This document shows, in pieces, positions 47,304 to 60,044 of a stretch of DNA of 64,000 nt. Below the pieces are notes generated by a model, which searched no databases, was not told the DNA's origin, and was given only the letters and a program-made list of their open reading frames with translations. This DNA is from Lineolata rhizophorae (lineage: Eukaryota; Ascomycota; Dothideomycetes; Lineolatales; Lineolataceae), in the NCBI GenBank assembly GCA_010093515.1, contig MU001671.1, positions 287,817 to 351,816 of the forward strand, read 5' to 3'. A program made the position numbers and the translations under genes. Every line of letters starts with the position of its first letter. Within the stretch, counting starts at the first letter, position 1.

Positions 47304-47583
47304 AGAGCACAGCGGAAGAAGTAGAGAGCGGAGAACAGAGAGCGAGGAGTAACAGCACCGGAGGGCCTCCTTATATAGATATTGATCCAAAATCTAGACT
47401 TTTCCTAGTTCGTACGCATAAAATAAAGATCTTCCTAGGCGTAGAGCGGCGTAAGCACGGTTTCAGCGGCCTAGGCATGGTCTTCATATACAGCCGTGCG
47501 TCGGAAGTCGGCACCAAAGTCGCCGAACTATTGGGCCAATCAGGGTACGACTTAAGGGTTGAAAATAAATCGACTGAAGGAAA

Positions 47584-47616
47584 ATGTATAATAGATGTAT
47601 AATAGATGTATAATAG
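47584..47616. repeat. 11-bp tandem repeat, three copies
   Basis: The unit ATGTATAATAG is repeated three times perfectly. Confidence 0.8.
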
Positions 47617-48243
47617 ATGTACGGAGTCCGTGCGGGCCTACTAAGGCTGCGCTAGCTCTACGCTATAGTGCTGCTAGCATAGCCGCAAGAGGGCCGTAGC
47701 GCCACTATAACAGGCTAACATAGCCGTAATTAAGATTCTCTACTACAAATTTCGCTATACGTATTAACGTGTTGACGAGTTAACGTGTCAATCTGTAACG
47801 TACTACTTTGTGCTCTATACTATCCGCTGCCTGCTATATCTGCTATTTTCCGCTTTAATTCTGTTCTCTATACACGAGGCTAAGTTCTACTATTAGAGAA
47901 GGTATAAATTCTTTGCGTATCTATATATATTATAAGAATAGTGGCTTATAGTTTAATATATGATATTTGCAGGTCCTTTTTGACACGATTAGGAGGCGCC
48001 TTCCACAAGTAGAAGACGCACGTAATCGGGGTTAGATCCTATAAGGGTCCACCCTCGATCCAAACCTTACGTAGACAATTTATCCATTCCTATCCATATT
48101 CTACCCATCGTGCACTTCGTGATTGACCTATCAATCTGGCCCCGGTCGCCCATCGACCGGACCCTGATCTGAAATCAACCATCTAGAGAGATTCGCATCT
48201 CCACTATTTAGTCCGCCTGCCAGAAGGCAGATCGTGATATTCC

Positions 48244-48260
48244 TTTTTTTTTTTTTTTTT
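48244..48260. repeat. poly-T tract of 17
   Basis: A homopolymer of seventeen T between AT-rich DNA and the GC-rich segment that follows. It could be the poly-A end of an inserted retroelement read on the minus strand. I found no coding sequence to support that. Confidence 0.75.
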
Positions 48261-48601
48261 CGCTCAATACACGCTAACCATCTCCTCTTTTCTAGGCCGT
48301 TTTAAACAATAGAACGGTGTTACTCCGAATATCTCTATTCGTATACGTTCGTTGAGCGAGGTTAGTCCTGGTCTCGCGCGTGTATAATCGATACCGCAGC
48401 GGCCTGCGCGTTATAGAGATGCCGTAGACTCTAAGCCTAAACGTGCTCTACGACGTCGTGGCCGGCCCCGTTCGGAAGCACCGCTTCCTGCTAAGCGCCT
48501 GCGTCTTCGGTCGCCCGAAAGCCGTCGTGGCAGTCTACGGAAAAATCCAGGCCGAGTATAACCCAGGGCAGCCCGTAGCAGTCCAGGCTGCTGGGCAGGT
48601 T

Positions 48602-48636
48602 GAGCGAAGTGAGACCCGAGCAGCGAGCGAAGTGAG
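48602..48636. repeat. duplicated 12-mer GAGCGAAGTGAG
   Basis: Two perfect copies (48602-48613 and 48625-48636) lie in a segment that can fold on itself (CGAGC...GCTCG arms near 48619-48647). The style is similar to the hairpin cluster 3 kb to the left. Confidence 0.7.
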
Positions 48637-49095
48637 CGCAGCTCGTTACGTAGAAAGCCATTTCTGAGTACCTGTTTTGCGTTGGGCACAGAGTAGTCTT
48701 GGCATCGTAAGCCAATTAGCGGGGGTTTACTCCGTAGGAGACCCCGCTGTCTTCTATAACAAACACCTAAGACAGTAACAGTTTCGCAACCTATAATTGT
48801 ACGGAAATATGTGAAAGATATTGGGAGGATAGTTGGAGATAAGAGTCTTAGGCTAGGCCGTTGAACTCACGATGCTCCAAAGTCCCCGAACAAGGGTCAA
48901 TAAACGGGTAAGATACGCGTACTCGACAAGACGGGGCTTTGGAGGTACGAAGTTACCAATCTCTAGAGGAGGCATTGTGCGGGAGTAGAGAGGCCGGAGA
49001 AGTACTCTCTAGGCTTTTAGATTCTTTAGATTCGACTTTAAGTGAGGACCAAGTCATTAAGTACTAATAGAAAGCTACCTAGTTAAAAATGCATT

Positions 49096-51383
49096 TCAAC
49101 GAGTAGCAGTGGCAGCATTCGACGGTTCACCACGTTCCACTCCGTTAGCCTCACCGGAGGCTACCTCCCTCCTCTCCTGCGCCTGCTCCGTCCGTTTCGC
49201 CGCCTGCCTCGCCTCTGGGCCCAAACTCACCATATTCTGCGCCGTCAAGTCGTCCTCCCAGCGCCACTTCGAGCTCTTCCACGGCTTGACCTTGAGCACG
49301 TACATGGTGTCGATCTCCTCGAGCGAGCGGCCCTGCGTCTCGCAGACAAACAGGTAGACGACGACGGCGCCGACGAAGCAGCACCCGCCGAAGACGTAGC
49401 CGTAAGCGAAGTCGATGTCGGCCGTGATGAAGGGCGTGAAGAAGGAGATTAGGAAGTTGAAGGTCCAGTTGGACGCCGTGGCGATGCCCATGGCGCGCGC
49501 GCGGTAGCGTGATGGATACGTTTCGCCCACGACGGCCCAGACTATGGGGCCCCAGGTGGAGGCGAAGCCGGCGATAAAGAGGCACGCGAAGACTATCATG
49601 GCGGTACCGGCAGAAGGAGTCGCTTGCGGATCATCGCGGTTGAGGGCGTAATGGCCGACGGAGGCAAAAATCTTAGTGTGTCAGTATTCTGCTTTCTTCT
49701 CTTGACAGCCAATACTCGTTAAGAACTTCAGTGCGGAGAGGGTCTGATCCATAATCCGCAGTACGGCCTCTGGCCTCTTAGATTGAGTTGTAGACGACTA
49801 GCCGCCGGGGGGGGGGGGGGGGGGGTTCCACTCGCAGCCCACTCTAGGCCGATTCATTTGTTCCATAGAAGGGATGAGTAAGTGGGACTTACCATAAAGC
49901 AGACAAACATCCACAGCGCGCCAGTAATCAGTGACTTGCGTCGCCCAAATTTATCAACAACATATAGTCCAAGGAAAGTAGTCCCGAAATTGACACCACC
50001 CAAGATCATACTCGTCACGTAACTATTACTCAGCCCCGTAGACGTGAAGATCGTGGTTCCGTAGTAGAAGAAGTAATTGGCGCCGACGAGCTGCTGCAAG
50101 GCTTGCAAAACGATGCCTAGGATCGTCCGGTAGAGCATGCGCGGCCCCGTGAAGATCTCGTACCAGTGATGCTTCGCACCGCCCGCCGTCTCGGCGTCTA
50201 ATTTCGCCTTGATGTCGCGCACCTCGCGCACTACCTGCTGGTGCGTCTCGGGCACGCCGTAGCTCTTGGAGATGGTGTTAACGGCGCGGTCGACGTTCCC
50301 CTTGCGATAGTCCCATCGCGGGGACTCGGGAAGGAATAGGATGCCGACGGCCATGACGACGGGCCAGATGAAGCCGATCCCGATAGGAATGCGCCATTGA
50401 GGCGCACCTGAGTAGTCGTCCTCGGTGCCATAGTTGATGCAGTAGGCGGTGAATATACCGAGAGTGATAAAGAGTTGGTAGCAGCTACGGTGGTTGTCGT
50501 GGTGAGTATTCGGTTCTACAAACGGACGAGTGAATGTGAAGCTGGCACAAACCTAACGAGAGCACCTCGGACCTGGCGCGGAGCCGTCTCACTCTGATAC
50601 ATGGGTGTGAGCACCGACAGGCCGCCAACACCTAACCCGGCCACCCATCGACCAATGGCGATTTGATACCACTTTGTAGTGGTGACAATTTGCACAATAA
50701 CACCGACGATGAAGACAATATTCCATAAGATGATGGAATATTTCCGGCCGAGTTTATCTGCAATAGGGCCTGCAATGATGGCGCCAATGAGAGTGCCAAT
50801 GGAGAGCTATCATTCATGAGTATGCTTCTGAAGCTAGTAACTAGGAAGGTAGGTGCGCTTACGAGGCCGACAATGGCACCGGAACGACTGTTAGAGAATG
50901 CAGGGTTTCCGTCGGCGTCGGTTTGGTCCGCAAAACGGTCGAGGAAGTCTGACATTTCCAGAAAGCCGGAGATTTGACCTTATCACATGGTATATGTCAG
51001 ACATGCCGAGAAGGCACGTAATTCTAAGAAAGTCTAAATAACAAGTGGCTCAAAAAGACATAAGTTCGGGTGGCGGGCATGATATGGCCTGTCTCATAGC
51101 ACCACGCGAGGATGCAGAGATGAAGAATGTAGATACTATTTTGCCTCTTTAATCATCAACGGACAGCTGAAACCGACTTACCTGTATCGTACCCGAAAAT
51201 AAAGCCACCCATAGAAACCAGGATGCCCATCAAGATCACCCTTGGATGGATGTATCGTACGGTGCTATCCGTCTGCTTCTCAACATCCGTAGCGGTCTCT
51301 GGCGTAGCAGCTCCAGACATCCCATTCTGTTTCTGGGCGCCATTTCCCTCACTGCTCCTACTAAGTATGTCCCAGAGTTTCAT
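49096..51383 (-). CDS. MFS hexose/sugar transporter (HXT/HGT type)
   Basis: A plasma-membrane sugar:proton symporter or facilitator of 579 aa. Five exons, 51182-51383, 50863-50978, 50553-50806, 49893-50484 and 49096-49671, all in phase. Sugar-porter signatures appear in order: GGFIFGYDTGQISGF in the first helix; GPIADKLGRKYSI; GRWVAGLGVGGLSVLTPMYQSE; LPESPRW at the end of helix 6; LQQLVGANYFFYYGTTIF in helix 7; VVDKFGRRKSL; WAVVGETYPSRYRARAMG; and CETQGRSLEEID after helix 12. The C-terminal tail (KPWKSSKW onward) is hydrophilic and long. It is the type of carrier that the nearby-family HECT ligase commonly down-regulates. The last intron carries a run of nineteen G. It could serve the island to its left, but its sequence is that of a primary-metabolism hexose carrier. 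Confidence 0.95.
49807..49825. repeat. poly-G tract of 19 inside an intron
   Basis: Nineteen G on the plus strand, hence C on the transcribed message, within the 221-nt last intron of the sugar transporter. The complementary DNA strand could form quadruplex structures. Length variation here is expected in assemblies. Confidence 0.85.
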
Positions 51384-53474
51384 AGCCCTATTCGTACTGG
51401 CAATATGACTATGAAGAGTCTAGTGTCTTTCTCGACGTGGCGTTGGCGACGTACAGTGTAAAATTCTGGGTCAAGAAACAATGAAAAGACACGCAACATT
51501 GAACATATATATTGCCGCACTGATGAAGTCACCGGGACGTAGATCCACCCCAGCGACCCACGGGACCCAGAAAACCGCTTTTCCCGCACCAGACAAATGT
51601 AACCGCGCCATCTTCGAGAAAGCGGATGGTGAGTCCGGTGCGATCCGGCGCGGCACCGAGACGCGCAACCTGAATGGGACTGGAATAGTGCCGACGACCG
51701 AATTACCCTACCCTCGGCCCATGGGTAGTAGAGCATGCCCGGGGCCCTGAAGGAGAGCCACGGTCGAGCGTCAAACAGGACGCGGGACGTCACAAATCTG
51801 GGTCTCTGCGCCGGACCGACTCTTTCGCCCCCGGAAGGTCCCGTTGGACAAGAGACGACCAAGAGAGGACGGGAGAACCGGAGTTACGGAGATACCTCCA
51901 GGCAATTGACGTTCGCAGGGCTGGGCCAGCAAAAAAGCATGCCATTACTGAGCCGGCAGGTGGGTTTTGGCGCCGTTAGACGGCGGATCCGGGTGCCGAT
52001 TGAGTGGGCCCGAGCAGACGCCTCAACCGCGGTATATAACTCCATGAGGCTCAAAAACGAGAGCCGTCGATGGCGTCACGCTAGTCTTATGGGTCCATGA
52101 CGTCAACGCGCTACATAGTTCGATGGGCTGCCGTCCGGCTTCCGGAAGGCGCGGAGTATAAAGAGTCGACGGAAGTGCCGAACTGGCTGCCGCTGGATGG
52201 AGATCAGACAGCAGAGGTTAGGTATCACATCATGGCTTGATGTTGTGTCTGTAGTCCGAACGGTGACCAAGGACGGTTCGGCGGGTGCCAAGGCGGATTA
52301 GTGGTATCTGTGCGCCGAGTTCCTGCCGGTGCTTAGTGACGCCGTGTATCGTTGGTGTCACGTGTCACGAGACTTCAGGATTCCGGCCGTCCTACTGGGG
52401 CTAGAAAATTTTCTGCTGTACGGCGAGACATGGTTGCGTCTGGATTAATTTGTCTGGCATGCCATGTTGCGTCGCGGAGATAATCGGTGAGGTGTGCGGT
52501 GTGCCACTCTTAAAACGCTAGCTTAGTCACGAAGCTTTGAGATGACATTGGACCTAGTCGCAAAAAACACATGATTTGTTGGCTACTTCTAGAACCCAAC
52601 GGCGCACCATAGTGTTGTCGATTGGCGATACGAAAGGGCGACCGTCAGCACTTGTCCCGTTGAAAACAAAGTGGCTGACCAGGTACTTATTCAACTACCA
52701 GCCACTCCAGAGATTGGAATCAGTTAGAGAGCAGAATTGGTTACACCGAATCAAACATCCCCTCTTCGATAATTGTTGAATGCTGGCTAGACTTGTAGGC
52801 TTCTCATTGCAGGCTAGGCGCCGCTGCAAGGGATGGACAGGTACACTGTCCGTTTCGAAGAGATGTAGACAAATTGGAATGCATGAGCGTAACATTTTGA
52901 GAGTAGAAAAAAACTCCGTTCCCATGCGTGACAGATGTCGTGACACATGCTCTGCCCCTTGTCTGAGAACTGACAACAGGAAGATAGAAGGTGAAATGGA
53001 AGACATCAGAGAGCCGCCTTGCAACACTAATGGACACGGTAGGAATGCTTTGTACAATGGTTCTATGAACATTTTCGAGTTTTCGTGCCAACACTAGTGA
53101 ATACATCTCCTTGTCTTTCGCTTTCACTTCCTTCATCCTCGTCAAAAACAATACTGCAATGCTCCCCCAGGGCGATGAATAATAAACCTCACAAAAAAGG
53201 GCCAGCAGAAAGGTATAAATGCGAATATACGTTCGAATTGCAAGACGCGCACGAACCACTTAAAAAACATAAGAAATGACGAGCAGATAGCGCCGCCCCC
53301 ACTCTCTGACCTGCAGCACCGCAGAACAAAAGCAGCCGTTCGCGAAAGGACCCGGCGTCACTGCTCTTTTCCCGCAGGGACCAAGCGACCTCGACCCCCC
53401 TCACAGCCCCATTGTCCTAAACCAACCAAACTGTAGAGGACCACAAGGAGCCAGAGTCGCCGCCGTCAAGGCGC
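51384..53474. other. transporter upstream region and spacer
   Basis: The promoter side of the sugar transporter and the 3' flank of the Ser/Thr-rich protein gene. No gene was recognised; frames up to 160 codons lack family features. Confidence 0.5.
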
Positions 53475-54605
53475 TTACCAGTCGTAGCCGTTGTAGGCGC
53501 CGAACCCAGCCGACGGCTTGACCATGGTGGCGAAGCCGGTGCTGGCGGGAGCCTCGGGCGCGCACGAGTCGCACGGGTAGAAGCCAGTGAAGGACTGCTT
53601 GGGCACCGCAGCGTGCTCGACGACAGTGTCGGTTTCGGTGGCCGTGGACGTGATAGTCGAGGTCATATAGTAGCCGGCCTCCTCGACCTCGGCAGTCTCG
53701 GCCTCGGGAGTGGCGGTCTGCAAAGTAAATCTTGTGAGTATACGGGGCGCCTAGGCTTGGATGAGAACGGGGTTGGTGGAAACGTACTACAGTGACGGTC
53801 TCGTTTTCGGTAACGGTGACAGTGACAGGGGCGGCGCACTCTTCGTCCTCGCCTTCGTAGCTAGCACCCTCAACGCTAGCGCCCTCTATGGAACCGGTCT
53901 CCTCCGCAGGCATGGGGTAGACGGTGACGACCTTGGTGAGAGTCGAGGTGGCGGAGATGGTGGTAGTGGGCTCAGCACTTTCCGGGCTGCCCTCCGTCTC
54001 AGGGGCTTCCTCGGCAACAGCAGGGCGAGTGGCATAGACGGTCTGCAATACAAGTCAGCGATTGGCGTACCAGACTACTTAATTCAACTTACCTGAGTGA
54101 TCGTCTCAGTCGAGGTATGCTGAACAGTGGTCGTGACGACCGTGGTCGACTCGCCCGAGCCCAGCGTGTAAGTCAAGGTGGAGTTGGTGATGTGGGTGAC
54201 AACTGAAGGGCCGGCCGGGCCGGGAGTCTCGGCCGGGGAATCGGGCGACGCGCCGGTGCCGTGGGGGTTGAACTCGAACTCGGGCGTGCTATCGGTCGGC
54301 GTGGCCTCGGCCTCCTCGACCGGGCAGACGGTCGTAGAGACGGCGATGACGCTGGTCACGACCTCGAGGTTGTCGAGCGGGCAGTCCGTCACCGTCTCCG
54401 GGCAGTGCGTGATGGTCGACGTCATCGTAGAGTAGATGGTCGAGGTGGTCATCTCGGCCGCGTCGGCTGTCGGCGCGGGCGCCGTCTCGTTGCCGAAGTG
54501 ACGGCGCAAGAAGTTGTGGTGGTGCTGATGGCCATGCACGTGGGCGCTGGAGACGGTCGCGAGAGCGGCGACGAGGCCGACAGAGATCTTGTTGACGAGC
54601 TGCAT
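53475..54605 (-). CDS. Ser/Thr-rich secreted or cell-wall protein
   Basis: Three exons, 53788-54042 between 54093-54605 and 53475-53717, give 336 aa. Every junction is phase 0. The start [25 protein letters not shown] is a signal peptide, followed by a His-rich stretch ([15 protein letters not shown]). The body is dominated by repeated T-x-T-x-T modules: [57 protein letters not shown] and [15 protein letters not shown]. Acidic Pro/Glu-rich spacers separate them. The C-terminus has [12 protein letters not shown] and a Gly/Tyr/Trp end without a GPI tail. This is the style of fungal cell-wall-associated and clock-controlled CCG-6-like proteins, heavily O-mannosylated. I cannot name an orthologue. 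Confidence 0.82.
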
Positions 54606-57600
54606 GGTGGTTGAATTTGTATGTTGCTTTGCGGTTATCGATATCGAAGTGGACCTCGGATCGGACGGTTTCAAGAAGTGTTTCTTCGAGTCGTTATATT
54701 GGGGTTCGTGCGGGAAACAAGGGGTATTTTGTGAAGCAGAACGAGGCAGAAGTCAATTCTGCAGGAAGCGACAGCAACACGCGGTGAAAGAGTGACTGGG
54801 GTTGGGCAAAGGAGAGTAACCGTCTAACGAGAGACGAAAAAGTGAGTGGAAGCAGAGCAGAGCAGTGCGAAGACCAGCAGACGGGTGAGAGGAAGGGAGG
54901 AAGAACAAGAAGAGAGGGGGGGAGGCGGAGGACAAAAAGGCCGCGGTTATTATTACGGCGGGCCGCCAGGGCGCCGGCCAAGGATGGCGTCCGGACATGA
55001 AGAGCGAAGCCCACTCGCCGGGCAGATGCAATCTCAAACGCTCGTCCTCAGGAACAGGCTAGGACGCGGGCGGACTGGGCCAGGGGGGCCCTCGCCAGCT
55101 TCGCTGACCACCGGCCGCGGCGCGCCGAGAGGCCAGCGGTCCCGGCGCTAGCAGGTGCCTGCATGTTGCGCCCGGCGGCGCCAATCAGCGCGCACGCGGG
55201 CGCCGCCACGACAATGACACGCCCCGTACCGCCGTCCATTCGGGAGCCCTCGTCATATTACGCAGGAGGACCGTGGCGGCATCGCCGTTTTGCTGCGGGC
55301 GCCATGCTGGGTGGGCGCCATGGCGACCACGACTCCGGACCTCTGTCCCGGCGGTCGCATTGCTGTTGCGCCGTTTTGCCTCTCTGCGCAATAGCGGATC
55401 GCTCCTATAGGCAAACATTCGCCGCTTTCCCTGCACGATTCATCGTTTCATGCTGTTCGATGCGCTTCGGCGGCAATTCGTGCAATTGAGCGGGTATAAT
55501 TAGGATCTTCTGTTTCCCTGCGCCAACGGCTTGTCCGACCCCTGCGCCGATCGTCCTTCTACATGTAAGCTCCGCCGCTTCGCCTCCTTCCATTGGCGTC
55601 CCTGCGTACTGCGCATGCAGGTGGCCGTGGCTGTTGCAGCGCGTCGCGCGGTTGCGTTGCTAGCAGTCGACTCTCTCTGTCGTAAAACGTTGCTGGAAAA
55701 CTTTTGCTTGCCGAACCTCAGTTCTTTTTCCTTTTCCAATGTGACTGAGAACAATCAAATGGTCGGGAACAGCCCGTCGAAATTTTGCCTTTGGCCGGCG
55801 CAAGGCCGGCGCAAGGCCAGCCTGCCGTGCCGCCTGGTCGTTTCAGCCACCGACGATGCCCCTATGTAAAAAGCTCAGGGCTATGATCTTGGAGCCGCTT
55901 CATGCGGGAGATGAGGTGGGTCTGTGGAGCCGCCTCAAAACCCCACAACAACCTTAATGAAAAGTATGTATATGTACATACTACGTATGTACCAGGGGCA
56001 ACGACGGGAGCACCTACGTAGCGCGCCCGCCGTTGTACAGCGTACTTCGGAGTGTTCCGTAGGCCAAGCGATCACACTGCAGTCGCCAAGTCTTGTCGGT
56101 CGTTGGAGACCATGCGGCTGACAATAAACTCTGTGTTGATCGATGTGACAAACTGAAAATACGAACTCTTAACAATTATACATAGCTAGTTAGGGATGGT
56201 GCGCTTATCAGCGGACGTATGTAGTGCGCATTGCCAATTTTAAAGATCGGTAAACCTCCTTTTCCTGAAGGCACTAAGATCCCTTTCGATCCTTCCTCCC
56301 GTATCATTAGCCCCATCCCTCTATCGAGCTAATAATGGCAAGGACAGATGTTGTTGCCGATGAAGAACTTTGACAGCAATCCAAACACAGCAAAACTTTT
56401 CTTACCTGCTGCATGTTTATGAATGTATCTGGGGCAATAACGTAAGGTAAAAAGTCGCTAGTTTATTCTGAAGGCAGTAACCACTGTCCGAACTGCGATT
56501 CTTCAGCCGCAGCCATGCTCATTCATTAAAGACGAAACACTCTTTCCGATCCAATCTGCGCTACAGAGTATTTACCTATTTTCAAAAAGTCAGGAGCTCA
56601 TCCTTTGAAGAGGTTTACATATACTGTTGTTCCTGCGACTCCAAATGCGAACCAGTTCTCTCATTATACATAATCCTATAAATGTTAGCCGTGTCGTAAA
56701 ATAGTGAGTTTTGAGTGATTATTGCTTACTGCGGTGCACGTTGCTGCAGGTCGACAGTTATCTCTAGTGATCTCGTATATCTCCCCAGTTGTTCTGGATC
56801 TTCATTACCTTGCTACCGTGCCTTAACGAATGCCCTAGAATGTCTCAGTGCTAAGCCGAAAATACGTAACTGGTTTGTGAAGATACGAAATGCTTAACAA
56901 GTATACGATAGTTAGATAGTGAAGGTGTATACAGAGTACGAAGTACCGATTCTATGATTTGCCTCAAAAAGTTCGACAATGCGTCATGAGTGTTGAGGGC
57001 ATTCCACGCATGTGCTAGTCCATGAGGAGCATTCTTCCCACTCTGCGACGTTAGGAGGGCAGTTCTGGAACATCCCCACAGCCTTGTACGGCATTCAAAT
57101 TACACGCCGTTTGACAGTTCTACCCGGAGCTGGATGTCCTGTCATGTCCAATTGCGCCATTCCAGCGACGGACAGACTTAGCTTCCCAACGCTAGAAGTT
57201 CGTCAGCCAGAGGTTTTCTTAGACGAAAGGAATGCCAAGCTGCCCTATAAGAATGGGTAACAGAATGGGACTAATCTGAAGGCGTTCTTGTTTCAGAGTG
57301 AATTGTTTTAGTGGAAAGATGCAACTTGAAAGGGGTGAACTTGCGGTGTACAGCATTTACAATTCAAAGCCGGACGCCGTAAAGCAACCGTCCATAGAGC
57401 ACCTAAAAACTTCTCCGCAGGAATATATATAGTCGCACCTCTCAGAATCAATCGTAGTGGAATCCTCGCCACTTCGCTATTTCTATATGATCTGAATCAA
57501 TGCTCCAAACAACCAAGAAATGTAAGTATTGATGTTCTAAACCTCTTCACGTCAACTCATCTGGTCAGTACTTTCAGATATCAATTTCCGACTACCGAAT

Positions 57601-57711
57601 TCTCCTACCTACCAATTAAACAAAACGTATATCTGTACACGGGAAAGTGTCATACCTTACCTCGGACGACTCTAGTACGGCGACAGCGACCCAGACCACA
57701 CAACTCGATTA
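54606..57711. other. 3.1-kb region without recognised genes
   Basis: The first 1.3 kb is GC-rich and forms the upstream side of the Ser/Thr-rich gene; small overlapping frames on both strands look compositional. A short direct repeat (GGCCGGCGCAA, twice) lies at about 55793-55814. From about 55900 the DNA becomes AT-richer, with many short frames and no domain. Confidence 0.45.
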
Positions 57712-60044
57712 CTACTCGGGCTCGTCTGTCGATTCAGTAGCAACCGTGTCGTCACCCATAGTATCTCTACTCTCAGGCCTCTGATCTCCAGCCTCACTAG
57801 AGGGCGCGCCAATGTCCTTGCTCGGCGTGGCAATGACGCCAGCCGGTGGTGACGGATGCCCGAACGGCGCGCCATCCTCCTCTGCATCCAGCTGCATCAA
57901 ATACGTCTCCCAGATCTCAATAAGCTGGAGTCAAATTAGCACCTAGCAAACCAGACCAGAAATAACACCATGATGCCAACCTACTTCCTTTTGCGCTTCC
58001 ACCGCGCTTTCCAAATACGTCTCGACGCCGCTCTTGAAGTCCTCAACCTTCTCCCGCTCGAAGCGTTCGAGCTCAGCGCGCATCAGACGGCCCATATCCT
58101 CAAACAGTAGGCGCGCCTGATGGACGCGGCGCTCGGCGTCAGCGACGTCGGCGGCGAGCGCGGAAATACGGTCTTGTTGGGAGCGGCCTTGGCGCAGCAG
58201 TTTGTCTTGCGTGACCTTGCGCTTCTGTAGCTCCGCCTCGGCAGCGTGCCACGAGTGGTACGCCTTCTGCCGCTGGGTAAAGGCCATCTTCACTGATCCG
58301 ATCAGCCGAATGTACTCGTCGATAACAATTCCTAGCGTGAGCACATCCTGCTGCGCTTGCCGTTCGTAGAGCTCACGGATACGGAGCTGTAGGTCTGAGA
58401 GACCGTCAAGTGGGCCGGAGAGCGACGGCGCTAGCTCGACCGCAGCGAGTGAGTGTAGCGATGCGGAGAAGTCGCCGCACGCTTCGGACAGAGACTTGCG
58501 CTGTGCGACAACCGAGTCGGTCGCTTTGAGAAGGGCTTTTAGTTGGGATTCAAGCGCATCGAGATATATCTTGCGGTCGTGGAACCACTATAGCACAGTA
58601 TTAGTCCGGTCCTAAATACAATCGATGAGTAGGGTCCTTACATCATCGTGTTCAATGAATTTGGTGCCGCCACCGACTGATAAGCCAATCGCACCAAACA
58701 CGCCTTTACTCTCCCCAAGATTCGGTTCTTTTCGCTCTTTGTGCTTGATGTCTACATTGAAAGTCTCACTTTCAAGGAAAAGCTTGAGATCCGCATCGTG
58801 CTGAAGGATCGAGTGTGCGGCGGTTCTGTTGAGCATACGTTCAAGCGCGGATCTCCGTGACTCAATGAAATCGGCATCAAAACGCCCCACAGCCTGCTTC
58901 TCTGGGGGTGGGGGCACGACTACTCCAGGATTGTTGTTGTGCAATTGGTTGTACAACCATAAAAAGTCGCGGTAACGCCGCGACACTGTGAACTCAGAGT
59001 TTCGGTATGCTTTTGACGTGGTCTATCCATCGTTTGAGCGTATATAAGTCAGCTTACGAAGTCCAAAGCGTTTCTGGTCGAGTCTATTCATCTTGCAGGC
59101 TTTGCTGATACTACTTCCCAACTCGCGCACGAGTCCAGCCGACCACGATTGGGTTCCGGTTTGGCACTTGCGCCCGGAAAATTGAACCGAGAAATTTTGA
59201 GTAAACAAACCTTTGTCCGCACTGCGTATTCCGTGTGCGAGCTGGTCATGTCGCCAACTTTGTGCGGGTCTCCAACCGCAATACTGAAAGTTGGTTTGGC
59301 TGCTTGTTCTATGCTCACGCTCGGTTGAGTGGCCCTTCGTGCTCCATCGCCAGGCGCTGGAGGCTGCACAGGAGGCGGCACGCGGGGTCCTCGCGCCACG
59401 GGTTCGTCTTCATCATCATCTTCCAAGTTTACCGAGTCCATCATTCCCCGTACCGATGACGCGCGAGACGATGTCGGCCGGGAAATTGAGCGTCCACCCG
59501 CACCGGCGGCCGTAGGAGATGTAGTGGACGCGGTAAACGATTGCTCCTTCGATGGTGGCGCAGGCGGCTCGTCACCTTGTGCAGAACCTCCCGAGGCTGG
59601 GAAACTGTCGCCAAGCGGGCCAAGCGGTCCGAGAGCATCATCTACTGCCTCAAGACGGGTCGAGCGCGCGGGTTGAGGTGGGCCGCCATGGCGACGGCCG
59701 GGACCACGCGAGCGGCCACCAGGGGACTTGACCGGCGCGGTAGAAGTGCTGGCGGTGCTAGCGGCTAGTGCGTCGGAAGTTTTTGAAGCGGAAGGCGAGT
59801 CTAAAAAGAAAACATTAATCCTATTAGGTCATCCTACGACTAGAAAACTCCAGGGCGCTCTCTACGTGCTTACTTCCAGCGGAAGAATCTGGCTCCTTGC
59901 TGTGGGTGGGCGGCTGGGACAAGCTCTGGCTTGAGGGAACATCTATGGAAAGTACCTGAGTTAGCAGACTGTTTTGCACGCAAAGATAGAAAGGATCGCA
60001 ACATTACCTCCCCAAGGAGAGCTGCCTTCATCGCCAAGATCCAT
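57712..60044 (-). CDS. vps5: retromer sorting nexin Vps5 (PX-BAR)
   Basis: A membrane-bending subunit of retromer, pairing with Vps17 on endosomes for endosome-to-Golgi recycling. Six exons, 60008-60044, 59874-59942, 59211-59800, 58642-59022, 57985-58587 and 57712-57924, give 630 aa. All are in phase. The N-terminal 200 residues are disordered, beginning MDLGDEGSSPWG with Ser/Pro/Gly-rich stretches. The PX domain covers about 205-335: KPTFSIAVGDP, YAVRTKTTSKAYRNSEFTVSRRYRDF with the phosphoinositide-binding RRY at 247-249, PPPPEKQAVGRF, and RRSALERMLNRTA. The helical BAR region follows from EHDDWFHDRKIYLDALE through FTQRQKAYHSWHAAEAELQKRK and FEREKVEDFKSGVETYLESAVEAQKE to LIEIWETYL. An acidic tail ends the protein. 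Length and order match fungal Vps5 and mammalian SNX1/2. The distance to the lipoate ligase start is about 0.9 kb. Confidence 0.95.

Larger units (their letters stand above)
45041..49095. other. repeat-rich, gene-free block
   Basis: No host gene is supported here. In order: mixed sequence to 45590; a cluster of GC hairpins (45603-45661); AT-rich DNA with frequent TATA-like words (about 45690-46390); a nine-bp-period minisatellite (about 46390-47240); short 13-bp and 11-bp tandem repeats; a 17-T run at 48244-48260; and a GC-rich segment with a duplicated 12-mer (48602-48636). Long frames with Tyr/Pro/Thr or Val/Tyr/Gly repeats are products of the minisatellite. Confidence 0.7.

Noticed and set aside
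46390-47310. Regular short repeats as a possible CRISPR array
   Set aside because: Units are 9-13 bp with no unique spacers, in a eukaryotic nuclear genome.
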